DNA of 36,417 bases from Deltaproteobacteria bacterium (lineage in GTDB: Bacteria > Myxococcota > XYA12-FULL-58-9 > JAFGEK01), in assembly GCA_016931625.1 (NCBI GenBank), contig JAFGEK010000029.1, positions 1 through 36,417 on the forward strand, in the 5' to 3' direction. The notes under the pieces were generated by a model. It was not told the DNA's origin and did not search any database. It was given only the letters and a program-made list of their open reading frames with translations. This document shows, piece by piece, positions 33,481-36,417 of the stretch; position 1 is the first letter of the stretch, and every line of letters starts with the position of its first letter. Both the position numbers and the translations under genes were made by a program.

Positions 33481-33885
33481 ATGATTGGTCGCAAGTACGG
33501 AGCTTTAAAATCGGAGGAAATGATGCTTCGTTCGCTTGTTGAAGAACGAGATTTGCAGCCAGTAAAAGCTGACGATACTGCTAAACAAGGTCAGATGGCA
33601 CTTGAAAATTTCGTACTTGATGTCCTGTTTAATCCAGCAAATCGCGAAGGTTCTCGCTTTCGTGGCGAATGCTTGGCTTGGCGTGACGCCATCGAATGCA
33701 GGGCTCTAAAAAAGGATATGCTAGCTGATGCCCAAAGTTTTACTCCTGGAGCATCTGGTTGGGAGCGCTTTGGCGAAACCGGTAATATTGCCTATGCTGG
33801 ACGCCTTGCTGGTTTTTTTACAACGGTGCGTTTTATACCAGGTGGTGAACCTGAAATTACCATCGATCTTGACGAATACAATTAA
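33481..33885 (+). CDS. Conserved-looking hypothetical protein (134 residues)
   Basis: An ATG preceded by TGGGGT opens a 134-residue frame with two cysteines, an acidic end (ITIDLDEYN) and a central segment NREGSRFRGECLAWRDAIECRALKKD. It has no signal peptide or membrane span and should be cytoplasmic. I do not recognise the family. Codon use matches its neighbours, which supports it being a real gene. Confidence 0.65.
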   Translation: MIGRKYGALKSEEMMLRSLVEERDLQPVKADDTAKQGQMALENFVLDVLFNPANREGSRFRGECLAWRDAIECRALKKDMLADAQSFTPGASGWERFGETGNIAYAGRLAGFFTTVRFIPGGEPEITIDLDEYN

Positions 33886-34086
33886 GCGATAACTTCTACG
33901 TATTTCTTTGTTTTCTATGACATTATTGCATAATTTTTAGTCATGGCTTAGATAATCGTATTAGATAATTTTTAGTAATACAACGCGTTAATATTTAATA
34001 TTAGTTAATGCAAAATAATCATACATATTGCTCTACAGTTAAAGCCTTAGTATTCTTCGCCAACTCATAAATTTAAGGAATTTATA

Positions 34087-34329
34087 ATGTCTGAAGAAGA
34101 TTTAAAAAAAGAGCTTGAACGATTAAAAGCAGAAAATGAATCATTAAAAAAAGGTTCACGTACACAAACTATGAGGGTTAGTGAAAAGGGAGGATTATCT
34201 GTATATGGTTTAGGCCGCTTCCCGGTTACTCTTTATAAAGAACAATGGCTTAAATTACTTGATATGGCAGATGATATTCGTACCTTTATTAAAAACAACG
34301 ATGATAAATTAAAAAGTAAAAGCGCCTAA
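34087..34329 (+). CDS. Small coiled-coil protein, unknown
   Basis: The 80-residue protein starts with about 22 residues of charged heptad helix (LKKELERLKAENESLKK), followed by a compact segment RVSEKGGLSVYGLGRFPVTL. AAGGAA seven bases before the ATG is a good ribosome-binding site. The architecture suggests a small self-associating cytoplasmic protein. No function is known to me. It lies 54 bases before a glycosyltransferase on the same strand. Confidence 0.75.
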   Translation: MSEEDLKKELERLKAENESLKKGSRTQTMRVSEKGGLSVYGLGRFPVTLYKEQWLKLLDMADDIRTFIKNNDDKLKSKSA

Positions 34330-34383
34330 GCTTAGCCTAGCCCTAAATACATCTGTCGTGTTACAGCTTACCGCCTAAAAGAA

Positions 34384-35550
34384 ATGACCAAGCGTATTTG
34401 CATGGTGGCGTATACCCACTATCGTTCTGATGCTCGTCCGCGACGTGAAGCTACAGCATTAACGCAACGAGGTGATATAGTAGATTTTTTTAGCCTTGGT
34501 AATGCCAGTAAACTCAGTCAAGAGATAATTGATGACGTTAATATTTTTAATTTGCCTGCGAAACGCTACCGTGGTTCTAGCGCTATTGCATATATAAGAA
34601 GTTATATAAGGTTTTTTCGGCAAGCTTTAACATTAATCACTAAACATCATTTTACTAAGCGCTATGATGTTGTGCATGTTCACACCATGCCTGATTTTAT
34701 GGTTTTTGTAGCTGCATTAATTAAACCGCTTGGTGTCAAAGTCATACTCGATGTTCACGATACTATGCCAGAACTTTACCAATCGAAATTTGGTTTGCGT
34801 GGACAACATCCACTTATTGCTGCTTTAGTAATGCAAGAACGTATAGCTTGCGCATTTTCTGACCGTGTTATTTGTGTTCATGAACCTCATCGCGACTTAT
34901 TGATGCGACGTGGTGTTGATGGCAACAAAATAACACCTATATTAAATGTACCTGACTCTAAAATTTTTGGGCCCCCACGTGATAACCCGGTTTTATCTTT
35001 TGAACCACCACGAATTTTTTATCATGGAACTATTGCACAGCGTCTTGGTCTTGATGTGGCGCTACATGCTTTTCGCCGCGTTCATGATTGTATCCCAACG
35101 GTTAGCTTTAATATTCTCGGTACTGGTGATCAAGCAGAAGCTCTTCATTCTCTAATTGCTGACTTAGGACTTAATGACGCGGTTAATTTTGCAGATAAAC
35201 AATTTGCCGTAGAAGAGTTACCTAAACTTCTTGCTGATGCTACTATTGGTTTAGTACCAAATCGTAGTGACCCAGCAACACAAATGATGCTACCGGTTAA
35301 GCTTCTTGAATATGTGCATCTTGGTATTCCGGCAATTGCTCCACGCTTACCAGTTATCAAACACTATTTTAGTGAAGATGCTTTAGCATTCTATGAACCA
35401 GGTAATTGCGAAAGTATGGCTACGGCTATTATTAATACTATAAAGGATCAGGAAAGTACTAATATGCGAAGATTGCAAGCTTCAACATTTGCCCGACAAT
35501 ATCAGTGGGATAATTTAAAACATGACCTTTATTCTGTAATAGATTCTTAA
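34384..35550 (+). CDS. GT4-family glycosyltransferase
   Basis: The 388-residue protein has a GT-B fold. The N-terminal half contains YDVVHVHTMPDFMVFVAALI and ILDVHDTMPELY, where GT4 enzymes bind the acceptor. The C-terminal half has IFYHGTIAQRLGLDVALHA and the donor-site segment VKLLEYVHLGIPAIAP. This pattern fits polysaccharide-building GT4 enzymes using NDP-sugars. It is followed by the nucleotide-sugar dehydrogenase-like gene on the same strand. Confidence 0.88.
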   Translation: MTKRICMVAYTHYRSDARPRREATALTQRGDIVDFFSLGNASKLSQEIIDDVNIFNLPAKRYRGSSAIAYIRSYIRFFRQALTLITKHHFTKRYDVVHVHTMPDFMVFVAALIKPLGVKVILDVHDTMPELYQSKFGLRGQHPLIAALVMQERIACAFSDRVICVHEPHRDLLMRRGVDGNKITPILNVPDSKIFGPPRDNPVLSFEPPRIFYHGTIAQRLGLDVALHAFRRVHDCIPTVSFNILGTGDQAEALHSLIADLGLNDAVNFADKQFAVEELPKLLADATIGLVPNRSDPATQMMLPVKLLEYVHLGIPAIAPRLPVIKHYFSEDALAFYEPGNCESMATAIINTIKDQESTNMRRLQASTFARQYQWDNLKHDLYSVIDS

Positions 35551-35616
35551 TGGTGTTTTTATAATATGAATATTTTATCTCATGGTTACTATTACAACAT
35601 ATAATGGAGCAGATAC

Positions 35617-36411
35617 ATGGCTGAACCAATAGTATTAGTTATTGGCTTGGGAGAAATTGGTATGCCACTTTTTGAACTTATCAAAAAAGCTTACCCAAAA
35701 GCGTGTGGTATTGATATCAAACCGGCTGCTATAACCGAGTCGGTTGACTATATGCATATTTGTTACCCTTATACACCAACAAACGATTTCATTGAAGCAA
35801 CTGAAAAATATGCAAAAAAATATAAACCAAAAACTATTATTATTCACAGTACCGTAGTACCCGGCACCACCAAGAATATCGCTTTACGCACTAAAATACC
35901 AACTATCTATAGTCCAGTCCGTGGCAAACATTCGAATATGGCAGCTGACTTATTACATTATCATAAATTTGTTGCTGGGACCGACGATGAGGCCGTATCG
36001 AAAATAGCTAGTCATTTTAAAAAAGTTGGTTTGAAAACCACCATACTATCAGCTCCTGAATCGCTTGAGTTAGCAAAACTTGTTGAAACCACATATTTTG
36101 GGTTACTAATTGCTTTTGCGCAAAACATCGAACGTTTTGCTAAAGCATGTGGAGCTGATTATAACGAATTACATAAATTTTTTGGTGAAGTTGGTTACTT
36201 GCCCAAACATCAATTTACTCCAGGTTATATCGGCGGCCATTGCATCATGCCTAATATTGAATTGCTGAACTCTTGTTTTAAATCAGAAATACTTGAGGCG
36301 ATTAAAACTTCAAATGAAATTAAAGGCATTGAATTAGGTCAAGCGGCGATTAATCGTGAGCATGGCAAAAATCGAACTCGTGTCACCCCAGTAAAAATTG
36401 AGCATAGTTAG
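35617..36411 (+). CDS. Short nucleotide-sugar dehydrogenase-like protein
   Basis: The 264-residue protein has the NAD-binding Rossmann loop GLGEIG near residues 10-15 and the family phrase HSTVVPGTT at 77-85. Central-domain residues E151, K154 and the catalytic cysteine C209 in GYIGGHCIMP are present. UDP-glucose, GDP-mannose and UDP-ManNAc dehydrogenases have about 430 residues because of a C-terminal nucleotide-binding domain, which is absent here; the stop is a normal TAG inside the window. It may act on a different substrate or depend on a partner. GGAG lies eight bases before the ATG. Confidence 0.8.
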   Translation: MAEPIVLVIGLGEIGMPLFELIKKAYPKACGIDIKPAAITESVDYMHICYPYTPTNDFIEATEKYAKKYKPKTIIIHSTVVPGTTKNIALRTKIPTIYSPVRGKHSNMAADLLHYHKFVAGTDDEAVSKIASHFKKVGLKTTILSAPESLELAKLVETTYFGLLIAFAQNIERFAKACGADYNELHKFFGEVGYLPKHQFTPGYIGGHCIMPNIELLNSCFKSEILEAIKTSNEIKGIELGQAAINREHGKNRTRVTPVKIEHS

Positions 36412-36417
36412 TTAAGT

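Overview
The window looks like chromosome of an AT-rich Gram-negative bacterium. A beta-barrel porin with its own signal peptide and terminator, several lipoproteins and a twin-arginine protein point to a double membrane. A full set of late mevalonate enzymes, a PilZ protein, a class II HMG-CoA reductase and a NifA/DraT-type nitrogen regulatory cluster fit best with the former Deltaproteobacteria (Myxococcota or Bdellovibrionota relatives). That placement is an inference from gene content, not a phylogeny.

Layout. 1-6500: housekeeping genes recJ, a ROK sugar kinase, thiI, a Rieske-like TAT protein and rarA. 6500-12500: a nitrogen-control block containing glnB, a broken nifB behind an intact-looking sigma-54/NifA promoter, a broken draT, an intact nifA and glnD. 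12500-18230: a secreted metalloprotease-like protein divergent from a membrane-anchored ankyrin protein, then amrS, a PilZ protein and an MFS exporter. 18260-23810: a minus-strand operon cysC - mvaD - mvaK2 - HMG-CoA reductase/mevalonate kinase fusion - idi. 23900-27700: a HAD phosphatase, ilvBN with a previously uncalled branched-chain-rich leader peptide and alternative hairpins, and a vapBC toxin-antitoxin pair. 27700-36417: a LamB-like porin, a gene-poor stretch, an acidic lipoprotein, two GT4 glycosyltransferases, a PfkB sugar kinase, small unrecognised proteins and a short nucleotide-sugar-dehydrogenase-like protein.

How the genes fit together. PII (GlnB), its uridylyltransferase (GlnD), the nitrogenase activator NifA, the nitrogenase ADP-ribosyltransferase DraT (which answers to PII in known diazotrophs) and the nitrogenase cofactor enzyme NifB form one functional module. 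Here the sensor and activator genes are open, while nifB and draT are joined tail to tail by what looks like one deletion and carry disabling changes. The window therefore seems to capture a nitrogen-fixation island in decay, with its regulator and promoter still readable. The mevalonate operon covers the steps from HMG-CoA to IPP/DMAPP in only four polypeptides because the reductase and mevalonate kinase are fused. ilvBN appears controlled by translation of a leader peptide, with a possible twist: a Shine-Dalgarno-sequestering hairpin and no poly-U terminator.

No tRNA, rRNA, CRISPR array or intact insertion sequence was recognised.
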